Shown here: positions 29,101-29,162 of the stretch, piece after piece
Layout of the letters: each line of letters starts with the position of its first letter
Position numbering within the stretch: position 1 is the first letter of the stretch
Source: an uncultured Bacilli bacterium
GTDB taxonomy: Bacteria > Bacillota_I > Bacilli_A > RF39 > UBA660
Direction of reading: 5' to 3'
Length of the DNA stretch: 29,162 nucleotides
Assembly (NCBI GenBank): GCA_934098745.1
Contig: CAKOPG010000018.1
Span: 1-29,162, forward strand
Made by a program: the position numbers and the translations under genes
The notes under the pieces: model-generated
What the model saw: the letters and a program-made list of their open reading frames with translations, nothing else
What the model was told of the DNA's origin: nothing
Databases searched by the model: none

Positions 29101-29162
29101 TTATCTTGTTCCTCTAAGGATGACTATGCCACTGCCGCCATCACTAGCACCGGTACCAAAGC
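29101..29162 (-). CDS. Glycine-rich surface protein, C-terminal end only (cut by window edge)
   Basis: The last 19 codons read FGTGASDGGSGIVILRGTR and stop. This matches the ends of the two glycine-rich modules of the 1846-residue protein (...SAGSSGIVIMRST and ...SAGGSGILIIRNTR), so a second member of the same surface family lies to the right. Only this fragment is visible; the call rests on the tail match and on the terminator that follows. Confidence 0.7.
   Translation of the reverse strand, partial: FGTGASDGGSGIVILRGTR

Noticed and set aside
1..29162. Template repeat, reverse transcriptase or recombinase of the proposed DGR/inversion systems
   Set aside because: I looked for a near-copy of the variable region and for RT or recombinase motifs in all the large frames; none is in the window, so these must be elsewhere or the proposals are wrong.
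1..29162. tRNA, rRNA, CRISPR arrays, insertion sequences
   Set aside because: No cloverleaf, conserved rRNA segment, regularly spaced repeat or transposase was seen on either strand.

Overview
The window is AT-rich, with nearly every gene on the minus strand and short or overlapping gene junctions. It looks like an uncultured low-GC Firmicute of the Bacilli/RF39/Erysipelotrichia kind; that placement is inferred from protein style and base composition, not from a marker gene. The standard genetic code is used: tsaE ends in TGA inside an ATGA overlap with tsaB, and Trp is TGG. Only one real gene (a class B sortase) is on the plus strand. Many promoters are close to the sigma-70 consensus with 16-18 bp spacers.

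Layout, read in the direction of minus-strand transcription (right to left): the 3' end of a glycine-rich surface protein (29101-29162); smc and a membrane-anchored polysaccharide deacetylase (24333-28997); a 1846-residue surface protein with a SipW/TasA-like N-terminus, InlB-type repeats, an ALK-like glycine-rich domain and two tandem glycine-rich C-terminal modules (18485-24025); a HAD-Nudix fusion (17005-18405); a small membrane protein; a glucosaminidase with a type I dockerin, followed by a membrane-anchored Ig-like/cadherin-like protein (13007-16454); a surface protein with an FGE/C-type-lectin-like C-terminus (10922-12736); the convergent sortase; a DUF402 phosphatase-like gene; an unknown anchored protein plus DUF1292; the t6A operon tsaE-tsaB-rimI-tsaD with a small membrane protein; and a long operon prepilin-ung-hemW-mscS-HD-prs-prepilin-prepilin running off the left edge.

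The most interesting part is 10877-12948. The upstream region of the lectin-like gene holds a 147-bp segment flanked by a 20-bp perfect inverted repeat. Inside it is a near-consensus extended -10 promoter that points AWAY from the gene. The upstream region of the 1846-residue gene carries the same promoter (shared TTTACAGAAA...CTATGCTATAATTTA) pointing TOWARDS its gene. This is the signature of an invertible (phase-variable) promoter, seen here in the OFF orientation. The same gene ends in a GC-rich stretch of NNY codons in the ligand face of an FGE/C-type-lectin fold, ending GFRAVVC, which is the signature of a diversity-generating-retroelement (DGR) target. Together they suggest a surface adhesin that is both switched on and off and sequence-diversified, beside a sortase. 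No recombinase, reverse transcriptase or template repeat lies in the window, so both proposals depend on genes elsewhere.

Other points of note: a dockerin in a cell-wall hydrolase with nearly identical repeats at the DNA level, an SMC about 200 residues shorter than usual, and prepilin-like genes mixed into a housekeeping operon.
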